This document shows positions 1-8,469 of a stretch of DNA of 33,272 nucleotides, one piece after another. The translations under genes and the position numbers were made by a program. The notes below the pieces were generated by a model, which made no database searches, was not told the origin of the DNA, and saw nothing but the letters and a program-made list of their open reading frames with translations. Source of the DNA: a virus; the IMG/VR virus record IMGVR_UViG_3300030329_002640, positions 1 through 33,272 of that record; one strand, 5' to 3'. Positions within the stretch are counted from its first letter, which is position 1; each line of letters starts with the position of its first letter.

Positions 1-1
1 C

Positions 2-673
2 GACTTTGTTTACTGGAAAGACGCACAAAAGGGCGATTATGCGGTATCAGATGATGATTATGTCGCATATGTTATCAATAGAAACGAATATGAGTCAAAT
101 CACAAGACTAAGAACATTTATCTAAGGTTTCCTTGGGGATATACCTTTTATAATCCCAAATATGAAAGTAAACAGCTAAAAGTAGCTGGTAGGAAGAGCA
201 ACACAACGTTCACAGGTAGAAGACCAATCGAGGTCGTAGTTGGAAAGGACTATATGAAGAATTTAGCTATGGTAAGAGCAGTTCTTCAGGATGATAATCT
301 AGCAATAGATTGGGTATTTGGCTCGACAACGTCTAGTGAGCGTAGAAAATACAAACGATATATGAAATCGGAGGCATTTAAGAAGATGGTAAAGGAAGAA
401 TTATCACAATATCTAAAAGAACACGACCTAACAGAAGATTTTACTCTGGAACTACTCAAGGAGGGCATAGAATTAGCCCGAGAAAAGAGGGATGTCCCTG
501 GTCTTATGCGTGCTGTAGAGAATTTGCAGGATATGCATGGAATGAAGGATAAACATTTAGTTAAAACCACAGAAAGGCTAGAGGCACACTCTTCTACTAA
601 GCTTATAGATGAGCTTAGAGAGGAAGAAAGTAGCCTTATAGCACAAAAAACCGTAACTAAAGATGAAGGTTAG
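2..673 (+). CDS. Terminase small subunit-like protein, 5' end cut by window edge
   Basis: The product would recognise phage DNA and load it onto the large terminase subunit for packaging. The reading frame is open with no stop from base 2 to the TAG at 671-673 (223 codons seen), so the gene starts before the window. An internal ATG at 254, preceded by GGAAAGGA, is a possible start, but the 84 codons before it look fully coding and include the stretch LRFPWGYTFYNPKYE. The C-terminal half is strongly helical and charged, with a small-terminase-like segment around VPGLMRAVENLQDMHGMKDK and an acidic tail. The stop overlaps the GTG start of the large subunit by one base, so the two are translationally coupled. 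Position directly before the large subunit supports the call; similarity to a named family was judged by eye only. The N-terminal part could be an extra fused domain of unknown role. Confidence 0.65.
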   Translation, partial: DFVYWKDAQKGDYAVSDDDYVAYVINRNEYESNHKTKNIYLRFPWGYTFYNPKYESKQLKVAGRKSNTTFTGRRPIEVVVGKDYMKNLAMVRAVLQDDNLAIDWVFGSTTSSERRKYKRYMKSEAFKKMVKEELSQYLKEHDLTEDFTLELLKEGIELAREKRDVPGLMRAVENLQDMHGMKDKHLVKTTERLEAHSSTKLIDELREEESSLIAQKTVTKDEG

Positions 674-2166
674 TGGATTACGAAGAAAGATATGAGCAAT
701 TACAAGCTCTAAAGAAGTTAAAGAATAATATGCCGTTGTTTGGAAGGTACTGCTTCCCAACGGCCCTCCGAAAAGTAACCCCACCATTTCACCACGAGGT
801 ATATAGAGACCTCTCTGACGATAGTGTGCGAAGGGTGTTGATAGCTGCTCCTCGTGGAACAGCGAAGAGCACTGTCACCACTCTTATTTACCCACTATGG
901 AAAGTAGCTTTTAAGCGAAGCGATGAAGACTTATTCATAGTCATCATCTCAGAGTCCCAGGCGCAGTCTATAAACTTCTTATCTCGTATAAAGTATCACT
1001 TGGGACATAGTGATAAGTTTAAGGAGATATTTGGTGATTTTGGCCCTACTACAGCAAAGAGATGGACAAACAATGATATAGTACTAGCAAATGGTGCTCG
1101 TATCATAGCTGTGGGTACAGGACAGAGAGTTAGGGGTTTTATTGAGGGTGATACTAGGCCGAATCTCATAATAGTTGACGATTTCGAGTCTGAACTCAAT
1201 GCTTTTACTATGGAGGCGAGGGCAAAGAATAGGAAGTGGATAACTGAGGCTGTTATCCCTTCTTTGTCCGATGATGGCAAAATAGCCATGATAGGAACGG
1301 TAATATCCGAAGATTGCTTCCTATATTGGGCTAAGGACTCCCCAGCATGGAAGGTATTGTGGTACTCCATCTGGGATGAGGATGAAAAGAGCATTTGGCC
1401 TGAAAGGTTCCCCAAATCACGTATTATGGAGATAAAGAGGGAATTTGAGTCAGTTGGTAACTTGAATGGATTCTATCAAGAATACATGAATATAGCTCAA
1501 TCTCCTGATAATGCACCATTTAAACCTGAATGGATGCAATTACATCATTATGACTTTGAACGAATAAATGGGCAGAATTGCCTAGTAAGGGAGGTTGGAG
1601 ATGAAAGAAAAGTTAAACCCGTGGAAGTATACGCAGGTGTCGACCCTGCAAGCTCTTTGTCAGCTACTGCAGATTTCTTTGTCATTGCTACTATCGCAGT
1701 TGATAGTGATAATAATAAGTATATCGTTGATTTGTTTAGGGATAGGATATCCCCTGCTGAGCAGCCTGGGAAGATTATTGAACTATATAAGAAGTTTCGC
1801 CCCAAAAGGATGAATATAGAAACTACTGGGTACCAAGAAGCTTTAAGGACAGCAGTGAGGGAACTCATGCTAGAGGACAACCTTTATATTCCAGGGCTTG
1901 AGAGAGGTGTTAAACCTAGGACTCGTAAGTCTGAGAGGTTATTATCCTTAGTTCCTATATTTGCAAAGAAGTCTTTTTACTGGAGACCAGAGGATTTAGT
2001 AGGGCAGCAAGAGTTCTTATCATACCCTAGAGGAAAGCATGATGATGTGATGGATGCGATATGGACTGCATTAGAGCGGCATAAACCCTGCAGGATAGGA
2101 GAATTTGACGAAAAAAAGAAAATTGATACAAATAAAAAGAAAAGTATTGATTGGATGACATTATAG
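673..2166 (+). CDS. terL: Terminase large subunit (packaging ATPase and nuclease)
   Basis: This motor protein pumps DNA into the prohead and cuts the concatemer. At 497 aa it has normal length. Visible motifs are a Walker A-like APRGTAKST at residues 59-67, a Walker B LIIVDDFE at 165-172 with a catalytic acidic pair, and a GT-rich coupling segment near 207 (MIGTVIS). The C-terminal RNase H-like nuclease shows YAGVDPASS (D324), a central acidic residue in MNIETTG (E383) and HDDVMDAIW (D457/D458). The start is GTG at 673, overlapping the upstream TAG (TAGTG) and preceded by GAAGG. The basic C-terminus (KKKIDTNKKK) follows the nuclease. All motifs expected of an active enzyme are present, so the assignment is secure. 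Confidence 0.97.
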   Translation: MDYEERYEQLQALKKLKNNMPLFGRYCFPTALRKVTPPFHHEVYRDLSDDSVRRVLIAAPRGTAKSTVTTLIYPLWKVAFKRSDEDLFIVIISESQAQSINFLSRIKYHLGHSDKFKEIFGDFGPTTAKRWTNNDIVLANGARIIAVGTGQRVRGFIEGDTRPNLIIVDDFESELNAFTMEARAKNRKWITEAVIPSLSDDGKIAMIGTVISEDCFLYWAKDSPAWKVLWYSIWDEDEKSIWPERFPKSRIMEIKREFESVGNLNGFYQEYMNIAQSPDNAPFKPEWMQLHHYDFERINGQNCLVREVGDERKVKPVEVYAGVDPASSLSATADFFVIATIAVDSDNNKYIVDLFRDRISPAEQPGKIIELYKKFRPKRMNIETTGYQEALRTAVRELMLEDNLYIPGLERGVKPRTRKSERLLSLVPIFAKKSFYWRPEDLVGQQEFLSYPRGKHDDVMDAIWTALERHKPCRIGEFDEKKKIDTNKKKSIDWMTL

Positions 2167-2208
2167 TGTTTAAATTAAGTTGGCAAATTATAGGAAGATT
2201 TATCATTT

Positions 2209-4437
2209 ATGGCTGAATATAGCAAAGACAAGAAATCTAACGATATAGTAACCGAAACACGGCAACTATATCAGGATTATTCTAAGGCTAGAGACCTATG
2301 GGCTCGTAATGCCAAAGAAGACAAAGAGTTTCGCCTAGGCAAGCAATGGACTGAGGAACAGAAGAACATTCTTGAAGGTCGTGGGCAAGCTCCTATTGTC
2401 GTTAATAGAATACATCCTGCTGTAGAAACTGCAAAAGCAATGATTACTGCTAACAGACCTTCTTTTAGGTGTGCTGCAAGAGAGGACTCAGATAACAGGG
2501 TAGCTAGAGTTATGTCTGAATTACTTGCATATATGTATGATATATCTGACGGAAGAGCTGTAGTAAGACAAGTTGTGGATGATTACTACGTGATGGGTAT
2601 GGGTTTTATGCATGTCTACCAAGACCCTATGATGGACATGGGCAAGGGTGAGGTTTGCTTTCACGACTTGGACCCATTAGATGTATATGTAGACCCGAAT
2701 AGTCAACATCGTTACTTTGATGATGCAGAAAATGTTATAGTATCTAGACTATTCACTAGAGACCAAGCAAAAAAACTTTGGCCTACTTATAAGAAAGCCA
2801 TTGATAATGCTTCTAGTGAGCAAGATTGGAATAGGCCAGAGACAGGTAGGAAAGAGGTCGGTGGTACTGAAATTCATTTTATGGAAGATACTAACTTTCA
2901 AAGCCAGAGAACAGATGAATACGTGCGTGGGTATGAAAGATATTATAAAATCCATATGGATGAATATAGAGTATTTGAGAAATTCAGTGGCAAGGAAGAT
3001 TTACTAAATGAAGATGAATATGCTGATTATATACAAATGCCGGCTTGGGTTATAGAAGGTAATATTATAACGAATGAGCAGGAGGCTCAACAGCTAATAG
3101 AGCAATTAGAGATGCAAAGACAGATGCAGATTCAGCAGCAATCTATGGCCACAGAGCAAGAAATGGCACAGATGGGGTATGGCCCAGATGCTGAAGTACC
3201 AGCACCTGAAGTTCCTCCTGTGCAAGTAGAGCAAATAACATTTCAAAATTTGATAGAACAAGGAACAATTGATGTTGTTAAAGTATTAAGTACTAAAATA
3301 AAGCAATGTGTTATTATAGGCGAAACTAAACTTTATGAAAGAATACTACCAACTGATAAGTATCCTGTGATTCCATTTATGAATATACATACTAGAACAC
3401 CTTACCCTATGTCAGATGTGAGGATAGTCAAGGGTATGCAAGAATATATCAATAAGACCCGCTCATTGATTATCGCACATGCGACCACGAGTACTAATAC
3501 GAAGATACTCGTACCTGAGGGTAGCGTAGATATGAAAGAATTTGAAGAGAAATGGGCACAGCCTGGTGTGGCTATACCATACGACCCTACAGATGGTGCG
3601 CCTATGCCTGTCCAGCCGACTCCTCTTCCTAATGAGTTATATGCTAACGAACAGACGGCTAAAACTGATATAGACCATCAATTAGGTTTATATGAAATGA
3701 TGATGGGTAATAGCCAGGCTGCACCACAAACATACAAGGCTACTATTAGCTTGGATGAATTTGGCCAGAGAAAGATAAAATCTAAATTGGCTGATATAGA
3801 GGGTGGTTTAACAAGAGTTGCAGAGGTAGCAATACCTATGATGCAACAATTATATACCATAGAAAAGATTTTTAGAGTTGTACAACCAAATAACACAACA
3901 TCAGAATATATGATTAATAAGCGTATGTATGATGACAAAACGCAAGAGATACAGATTATTAATGATATTACAGTAGGTAAATACGATGTTATTGTTGTTG
4001 CTGGTTCAACACTTCCAACAAGTCGATATGCTGAACTTGAGTTCTACATGGATGCTTATGCTAAGGGTCTGATAGACCAACAAGAGGTTCTCAAGAAGAC
4101 AGAGATATTCGATATGGAAGGTGTGATGCAACGAACAGACATGATTGGTCAATTGCAATCGCAATTAGAGCAAGCCATGGAACAAATTAAGTCTCTCAAG
4201 GGTGATTTACAAACCCGTGACAGAGAGGCTGTTAACCTGAGGAAGAAAGTCGAAGTAGAGAAATTTGCAGCAGACCTTGACAAAGTTAAGAATAAGGCTG
4301 AAGCTGCAGGGAATATCTACAGTAAACGACTTGATGACTCAATGGGTACCCTGCGAAAAGATATCGCAGAATCCATAAAAAAACAGACAGATAAGGGCTC
4401 ACCCTCGAAAGAGGCAGCCAAAAGGAGAAAAAAGTAA
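2209..4437 (+). CDS. Portal protein, P22-like
   Basis: The portal forms the dodecameric ring at the capsid vertex through which DNA enters and leaves. The 742-aa product matches P22-type portals in length. It has the family-like N-terminal segment with FRLGKQWTEEQKNILEGRG (residues 41-59), then APIVVNRIHPAVETAKAMI and an NRPSFR motif (to about 87). A Q/E/P-rich insertion at about 290-342 interrupts the central region and looks like a disordered loop. The C-terminus (about 650-742) is a long charged coiled coil ending in KRRKK, like the barrel extension of P22-type portals. The ATG at 2209 follows AGGAAG in a 42-base gap after the terminase gene. The gene abuts the scaffold gene without a gap (TAA then ATG). 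Confidence 0.93.
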   Translation: MAEYSKDKKSNDIVTETRQLYQDYSKARDLWARNAKEDKEFRLGKQWTEEQKNILEGRGQAPIVVNRIHPAVETAKAMITANRPSFRCAAREDSDNRVARVMSELLAYMYDISDGRAVVRQVVDDYYVMGMGFMHVYQDPMMDMGKGEVCFHDLDPLDVYVDPNSQHRYFDDAENVIVSRLFTRDQAKKLWPTYKKAIDNASSEQDWNRPETGRKEVGGTEIHFMEDTNFQSQRTDEYVRGYERYYKIHMDEYRVFEKFSGKEDLLNEDEYADYIQMPAWVIEGNIITNEQEAQQLIEQLEMQRQMQIQQQSMATEQEMAQMGYGPDAEVPAPEVPPVQVEQITFQNLIEQGTIDVVKVLSTKIKQCVIIGETKLYERILPTDKYPVIPFMNIHTRTPYPMSDVRIVKGMQEYINKTRSLIIAHATTSTNTKILVPEGSVDMKEFEEKWAQPGVAIPYDPTDGAPMPVQPTPLPNELYANEQTAKTDIDHQLGLYEMMMGNSQAAPQTYKATISLDEFGQRKIKSKLADIEGGLTRVAEVAIPMMQQLYTIEKIFRVVQPNNTTSEYMINKRMYDDKTQEIQIINDITVGKYDVIVVAGSTLPTSRYAELEFYMDAYAKGLIDQQEVLKKTEIFDMEGVMQRTDMIGQLQSQLEQAMEQIKSLKGDLQTRDREAVNLRKKVEVEKFAADLDKVKNKAEAAGNIYSKRLDDSMGTLRKDIAESIKKQTDKGSPSKEAAKRRKK

Positions 4438-5373
4438 ATGGAACAAGGACAGCAAGACCCTCAAGTAGCAAATACTCAGGACACCTCCGAAGCATTCGGA
4501 GCTCCAGCAGGGACTGAGTCTAGTTTAACGTCTATCGAAGATGCATTTTTCGGTAATACTCAGGAAGAGGCCCCTCAGGAAGGGATACCCTCACAGGAGA
4601 CGACAGAAGCACCTGTAGAACAGCCTCAAGGTGAAGAACCTTACCAGGCTAAGAATGATGATAAGAGATTTGAATACTGGCAATCTCAAGCTGACAAAGC
4701 TAACGCACAGTTAGCACAGCAGCGACAGCAGATTGAACAGATGCAATCTCAGATGAATCAGCCACAGGTTCCCCAACAGGCAGCAGAGCCTGCGGAAGAA
4801 TTTCCTCCACCTCCTGAAAAACCAAAGAGACCATCTCGATTTAGTAGGAGCGAAGCCTACGAAGACCCAGATAGCCCAAGTGCGAGATACTTGGATGAAC
4901 TGGAAGAGTGGAGAGACAGCAAGGATGAATATAATCAGCTTAGAAGTCAATATGACAATGCTATTATGCAAGAAAAGTTTGATACCATGCAACAAGAGCG
5001 AGTAAGAGAAGCTCAGAGGCAACAAGCTATTCAACAGCAGAATCAGCAGATGAATGACATTCGAGAGCTCGTGACAGGCCATCATGGCCTTACCCAGGAG
5101 CAGGCTAATGATTTCATCAATAAGATGTCTGACCCTAATTCAGTTTCAATTGACAATTTGGTTAAGTTATACTTGATGGAGCAAGGCCAGGGAAACCCCC
5201 AGACAGGTACTACTCCACAACCAAGTGAGACCTTTCAGCAGACTCAAAGAGCACAGCAGGTACCCAGTCCAATGGGCACTATGCCATCCTCTGGGAATCA
5301 GCCGACTGTCTCAGACGAAGACCAATTGATGGATTCTATGATAGGAGAATGGAAATCTAAGAATCCTTGGTAA
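4438..5373 (+). CDS. Scaffolding-like head assembly protein
   Basis: The likely role is an internal scaffold that guides capsid assembly. The 311-aa protein is low in complexity: an acidic, Q/P/E-rich N-terminus, a coiled coil at about 80-115 (AQLAQQRQQIEQMQSQM), a proline-rich hinge (EFPPPPEKPKRPSR), a second long helical Q/R/E segment at about 165-215, and a short C-terminal end with IGEWKSKNPW. Scaffolds typically show this disordered plus coiled-coil build, and the gene lies between portal and major capsid as expected. Translation starts at the ATG immediately after the portal stop, with AAAAGGAGAA in the end of the portal gene as ribosome binding site. There is no protease-like motif. 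The call rests on composition and position, not on a conserved motif. Confidence 0.8.
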   Translation: MEQGQQDPQVANTQDTSEAFGAPAGTESSLTSIEDAFFGNTQEEAPQEGIPSQETTEAPVEQPQGEEPYQAKNDDKRFEYWQSQADKANAQLAQQRQQIEQMQSQMNQPQVPQQAAEPAEEFPPPPEKPKRPSRFSRSEAYEDPDSPSARYLDELEEWRDSKDEYNQLRSQYDNAIMQEKFDTMQQERVREAQRQQAIQQQNQQMNDIRELVTGHHGLTQEQANDFINKMSDPNSVSIDNLVKLYLMEQGQGNPQTGTTPQPSETFQQTQRAQQVPSPMGTMPSSGNQPTVSDEDQLMDSMIGEWKSKNPW

Positions 5374-5442
5374 TGGGGAATTAACTGTCCTACTCGAAGG
5401 TTATCGTTAACAGCTGAGAGAGGATAAATAAAAAGAGAACAA
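5374..5442 (+). other. Leader between scaffold and major capsid genes
   Basis: This 69-base non-coding gap precedes the most highly expressed structural gene. It contains a GAGAGAGGA stretch at about 5416-5423, roughly 20 bases before the start codon and so farther than usual, and a weaker AAAAGAGA close to it. Only short, unconvincing inverted repeats (TTAAC/GTTAA) are visible, and I could not identify a clear promoter. Confidence 0.35.
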
Positions 5443-6870
5443 ATGGCAAACGTATTTAGTAATAATCAATACAATACAGCCACTGGTGTTTCTATAGATG
5501 ATACACGGAGACAATTTAATTTTGGGGATAGGGTTGCAGAACTCGCTCCTCAGCAGTCTCCTTTCTTTGTTTACCTATCAAAAGTAGCAAAGAAAGCGAC
5601 TAATGACCCCGTGTTTAAGTTCTTAGAGCAGAGACATCAATGGCAAAGACGTAATTTCGAAATATATTCTGGTAGTGGAGACACGCTAGCAGATGGAGGC
5701 GCAATAACTGCTAATGGTAGTGCTACATTGGCTGCGGGCGAGGATTTAATCCTTACTTGTAAATATGACAGATTTGGCAAAATAGGAGCTGGTAATGCAG
5801 AAGGTTTCCAGTGTGACTTCATAGTCCCTGGCTCAGTTATAGCCCTAAAAGCTGATGATGGAAATGTTTACAGGTTCAGAGTTGACCCAGATACTACAAT
5901 GACTGTAAGTGCTGATACTTTCAGTCAGACTAGTACCAATAAAGAGATGCATCATGAGACTGATGAGGGCAAAACAACAATTGTTGCTGAAGCATTAATT
6001 TGTCTCCAGGATATTCCTCAGGATACAGTAGTATCAGCTGGTGCTAAGGGCCAAGTAATTGGTTCAGCATGGGCAGAGGGTTCTACAGCTCCTGAAGGAT
6101 GGGAAGATAAGCTATTCGATAGAGAAGGATATTGTCAGATTTTTAAAACTGGCATGAATCTTTTCTCTGGCACTTCAATGGCTACAGAGTATCGTGGCGT
6201 TAAGAACGAATGGCAGAGAATCTGGACTGACAAACTAATGGAACATAAAATGGACATTGAGCATGCTATGCTTTTTGGACATGGTTCAACACTTCCTGCT
6301 ACTCAGGAAACATCTGGAACAGGTGCCCCTGCGAGATTGACTTGGGGTATAGTTCCTTATACTAATGCTAATGGTAAGGTATATAATATGTCTTATGCTT
6401 CCTCTGGATACGACGCTTTCTTAGATGCAATGGAAGATTTCTTTGCACCTGAAAGTGGAAATTCTGGGAACAAATTAGTACTTGCTTCAAGGAAAGTAAT
6501 CACATACCTAAATAAACTAGGTAACGGTTCTTTCATGAATAACAGTGTTGGTTCTTCACAATACAGACTAGACGTAAGTAATGTCCCTGGCTCATTTGGT
6601 CATACAGTAACAGTTGTAAATACCATATTTGGTAATCTACACTTTGTTGCAGACCCTCTACTTAGAGGACCATGGGAAGATTATTGTGTAGCTGTTGATA
6701 TGAAGAACGTAGCATATCGTCCACTAGCGGGTAATGGTATTAGTCGAGATACCTTCATAGAAACTAATGTTCAGTCTCCTGGTACTGATGGTCGTCAAGA
6801 CCAAATCATTACTGAGGCAGGTCTTGAAATTAGTCTCCCTGAAACCCACGCAATTCTTAAGTTTTCTTAA
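5443..6870 (+). CDS. Major capsid protein
   Basis: This is the shell-forming protein. The 475-aa length, the position after portal and scaffold, and an HK97-type layout support the call. The layout is a helical N-arm (DDTRRQFNFGDRVAELAPQQ), an early SPFFVYLSKVAKKATNDP segment, a charged FLEQRHQWQRR, and a beta-rich middle. A long helix follows (EWQRIWTDKLMEHKMDIEHA), and the C-terminus ends in a beta-rich segment. Residues around 180-240 look like an insertion relative to a minimal HK97 fold. The downstream gene follows after 13 bases with a strong GGGGAGG. The same N-terminal style (SIDDTRRQFNFGDRVAEL) is familiar from uncultured environmental phages, though I cannot name a specific relative. 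Confidence 0.88.
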   Translation: MANVFSNNQYNTATGVSIDDTRRQFNFGDRVAELAPQQSPFFVYLSKVAKKATNDPVFKFLEQRHQWQRRNFEIYSGSGDTLADGGAITANGSATLAAGEDLILTCKYDRFGKIGAGNAEGFQCDFIVPGSVIALKADDGNVYRFRVDPDTTMTVSADTFSQTSTNKEMHHETDEGKTTIVAEALICLQDIPQDTVVSAGAKGQVIGSAWAEGSTAPEGWEDKLFDREGYCQIFKTGMNLFSGTSMATEYRGVKNEWQRIWTDKLMEHKMDIEHAMLFGHGSTLPATQETSGTGAPARLTWGIVPYTNANGKVYNMSYASSGYDAFLDAMEDFFAPESGNSGNKLVLASRKVITYLNKLGNGSFMNNSVGSSQYRLDVSNVPGSFGHTVTVVNTIFGNLHFVADPLLRGPWEDYCVAVDMKNVAYRPLAGNGISRDTFIETNVQSPGTDGRQDQIITEAGLEISLPETHAILKFS

Positions 6871-6883
6871 GGGGAGGTAGATT

Positions 6884-7402
6884 ATGGCTTGGACAGAAAG
6901 TTCAGTTAATGGTTATACAGTTCTCGAAGAAACTGGATTAACTATTAGTGATAATGAAGGTGGAGATACAGAATATGTTACTGTTTCATCTGTTATAGAC
7001 ACTGGCTTGTATCCAGGATGGGAAGGTGCTAAATTCCCAGTAATGGTTGAAGTGACTACAGCAGGTGGCGGAGCTGGTGTGATGGATGCATTTTTGCAAA
7101 CATCTACTCAAAGCTTAGCTACAGGTGATACTTTTGGTGGCAGTTCTGTTACTCCTTTATGGGCAGATGCTACAAGTGCGCAAGATTTAACTGCAACTTG
7201 CTTAGTAAATGCTACTACTAAAAATACTGGGCAAATAGATGCTTCTAGTGTTAAAGCTCCTTATGCGAGAATCGCATTAAAGGTTGCTAGCACAACAGAT
7301 ATAGCAAATAGTAATGGTAGATGTACTATTACAGTTGCTATACCTGGAGCTAAAGCAACTAAACTTGCAGCAGTGGCTGGTATTGGGGCTGACCCATCGT
7401 AG
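6884..7402 (+). CDS. Small beta-rich virion protein A (decoration-like; paralog family)
   Basis: The 172-aa protein directly follows the major capsid gene, the usual place for a head decoration protein. It is Ala/Thr/Gly/Val-rich with alternating hydrophobic strands and no membrane segment. In its second half, PVMVEV..., VMDAFLQTS..., APYARIALKVAS and CTITVAIPG occur in the same order as corresponding strands in the proteins at 7957-8469 and 9633-10064, so I infer a shared beta-sandwich fold. The start ATG at 6884 has a very strong ribosome binding site (AAGGGGAGG). It ends in a double stop (TAG TAA) followed by a strong RNA hairpin, which suggests its expression is tuned together with the capsid gene. 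The exact function is not known. Confidence 0.75.
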   Translation: MAWTESSVNGYTVLEETGLTISDNEGGDTEYVTVSSVIDTGLYPGWEGAKFPVMVEVTTAGGGAGVMDAFLQTSTQSLATGDTFGGSSVTPLWADATSAQDLTATCLVNATTKNTGQIDASSVKAPYARIALKVASTTDIANSNGRCTITVAIPGAKATKLAAVAGIGADPS

Positions 7403-7411
7403 TAAATAATC

Positions 7412-7441
7412 GTAAGGGGCTCTGCTTGCAGGGCCTCTTAC
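7412..7441 (+). terminator. Strong RNA hairpin, terminator-like or mRNA-processing element
   Basis: A 13-base arm at 7412-7424 (GTAAGGGGCTCTG) pairs with 7429-7441 (CAGGGCCTCTTAC) around a CTTG loop, with only two G-U wobbles. It lies 10 bases after the stop of the gene that follows the capsid gene and ends before the next ribosome binding site. No U-tract follows directly; TTAACTTTAAAATTT comes next. Partial termination, 3'-end protection or RNase processing after the capsid genes are therefore all possible. Confidence 0.55.
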
Positions 7442-7466
7442 TTAACTTTAAAATTTAGGAGAAGGA

Positions 7467-7937
7467 ATGGCAAGATATGTAAATACTGCAACATCGTTTG
7501 AAGATGATGTAACGGTACAAGGTAAATTGTCGAGCAAAGGAGCTTTACATACTAATGATAATTTAACAGTTACTGGCAATGCTGAGGTTACTGGTAATCT
7601 TACTGCAAGTAAACAATTAATATTATCTAGTGAAACAGTAGCAGCTGGTAATGGGGGTAGTTCGCCTACGGCATTAAGTCTAAATACGATAATTTCTTTT
7701 GTAACGACTGCTACTAGCTCAAGCCATGTATCATTAGCAGATGGAGTTGTTGGGCAAGTAAAAAAGATTATACATAAAACAAGAGCTAATTCTACAGATT
7801 TGGTAATTACGCCTGCAAATTTTACTAATACAGCAATGACATGTGATAGTGCTGGAGGAGTGGTAGAATTAATTTTTGATGGTACAAATTGGGTTGTTCT
7901 TGGCAATACCGATGGAATAGAAATAGCAATAAGCTAA
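7467..7937 (+). CDS. Fibre-like virion protein with stalk repeats
   Basis: The 156-aa protein begins with a short stalk-type stretch of repeated V-x-G-x-L units (DDVTVQGKLSS..., LTVTGNAEVTGNLTASK; residues 14-50), which is typical of trimeric phage fibre shafts. It then has a compact beta-rich head domain (about 85-156) with KKIIHKTRANSTDLVITP and GGVVELIFDGTNWVVLG. Such head domains recur in fibre or decoration proteins of environmental phages. The start ATG follows TAGGAGAAGG. Location among decoration-like genes suggests a small head fibre or decoration spike rather than the main receptor-binding fibre. Its receptor or partner is unknown. Confidence 0.65.
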   Translation: MARYVNTATSFEDDVTVQGKLSSKGALHTNDNLTVTGNAEVTGNLTASKQLILSSETVAAGNGGSSPTALSLNTIISFVTTATSSSHVSLADGVVGQVKKIIHKTRANSTDLVITPANFTNTAMTCDSAGGVVELIFDGTNWVVLGNTDGIEIAIS

Positions 7938-7956
7938 TAAATTATAAGGAGAAGAA

Positions 7957-8469
7957 ATGGCAGCAGCTTTATTAGGAAGCCCTTGGGAGAGATATGCTGA
8001 TTTATCCCCAGCTGACGCTGATGCATTAGCAGACCCTGCTAGTGCATATGCTAAGGTAGGGCCTGAGATTAGGTATTCAGCGACAAGTGGTGGCACACAA
8101 GGCACCATGGGATATTTTTGTTACTTTAATATGGATGGCGGTACACATGCAGATTACACTCATCATTTTGACTTTCCAATTAATGGAGATTTTACAATAG
8201 TATGTAATGCATTAGCTGGTGACTTACCTTCTAATACAACTATGGATTTAAGTGTTCAAGGTTCTATGGTAGGAACAGATGGGACATGGGTTGATTTACA
8301 TACAGATATAATGGATGGAGTTACTATTTGTGATAGTGGTACTGGAGCAGCAGTAGCTAAAGTTTATGATTATGATGCAAAAGGAAGAATGCCATTCATG
8401 AGACTTGAACTAACTGCAGCGAGTAATGCATCTAACGAAACTATTCTATTAGCGGTAATACCTCACTAA
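7957..8469 (+). CDS. Small beta-rich virion protein B (paralog family)
   Basis: The 170-aa protein shares the strand order FTIVCNALAG..., TMDLSVQGSM..., KVYDYDAKGRMPFMRLEL and ILLAVIPH with the product of 9633-10064 (FTIFVNYNV..., TVDLHIYGSM..., KMYKYLYDT...PLMYVAL, DIKVAVYPN), and more weakly with that of 6884-7402. It probably forms a beta-sandwich decoration or tail accessory subunit. The ATG at 7957 is preceded by an ideal AAGGAGAAGAA. Its stop overlaps the next start by one base (TAATG), coupling translation of the two. No enzymatic motif is visible. Confidence 0.7.
   Translation: MAAALLGSPWERYADLSPADADALADPASAYAKVGPEIRYSATSGGTQGTMGYFCYFNMDGGTHADYTHHFDFPINGDFTIVCNALAGDLPSNTTMDLSVQGSMVGTDGTWVDLHTDIMDGVTICDSGTGAAVAKVYDYDAKGRMPFMRLELTAASNASNETILLAVIPH

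Noticed and set aside
996-1415. 139-aa minus-strand ORF inside the large terminase gene
   Set aside because: Antisense shadow of a gene with intact motifs; no independent start signal.
3060-3235. Gln/Glu/Pro-rich stretch in the portal as a possible gene boundary or repeat
   Set aside because: The frame continues without stop and portal-like sequence resumes after it; best read as a flexible loop insertion.
5374-5442. Possible promoter or terminator before the capsid gene
   Set aside because: No convincing -35/-10 pair, and only 4-5 bp stems; kept only as a described leader.
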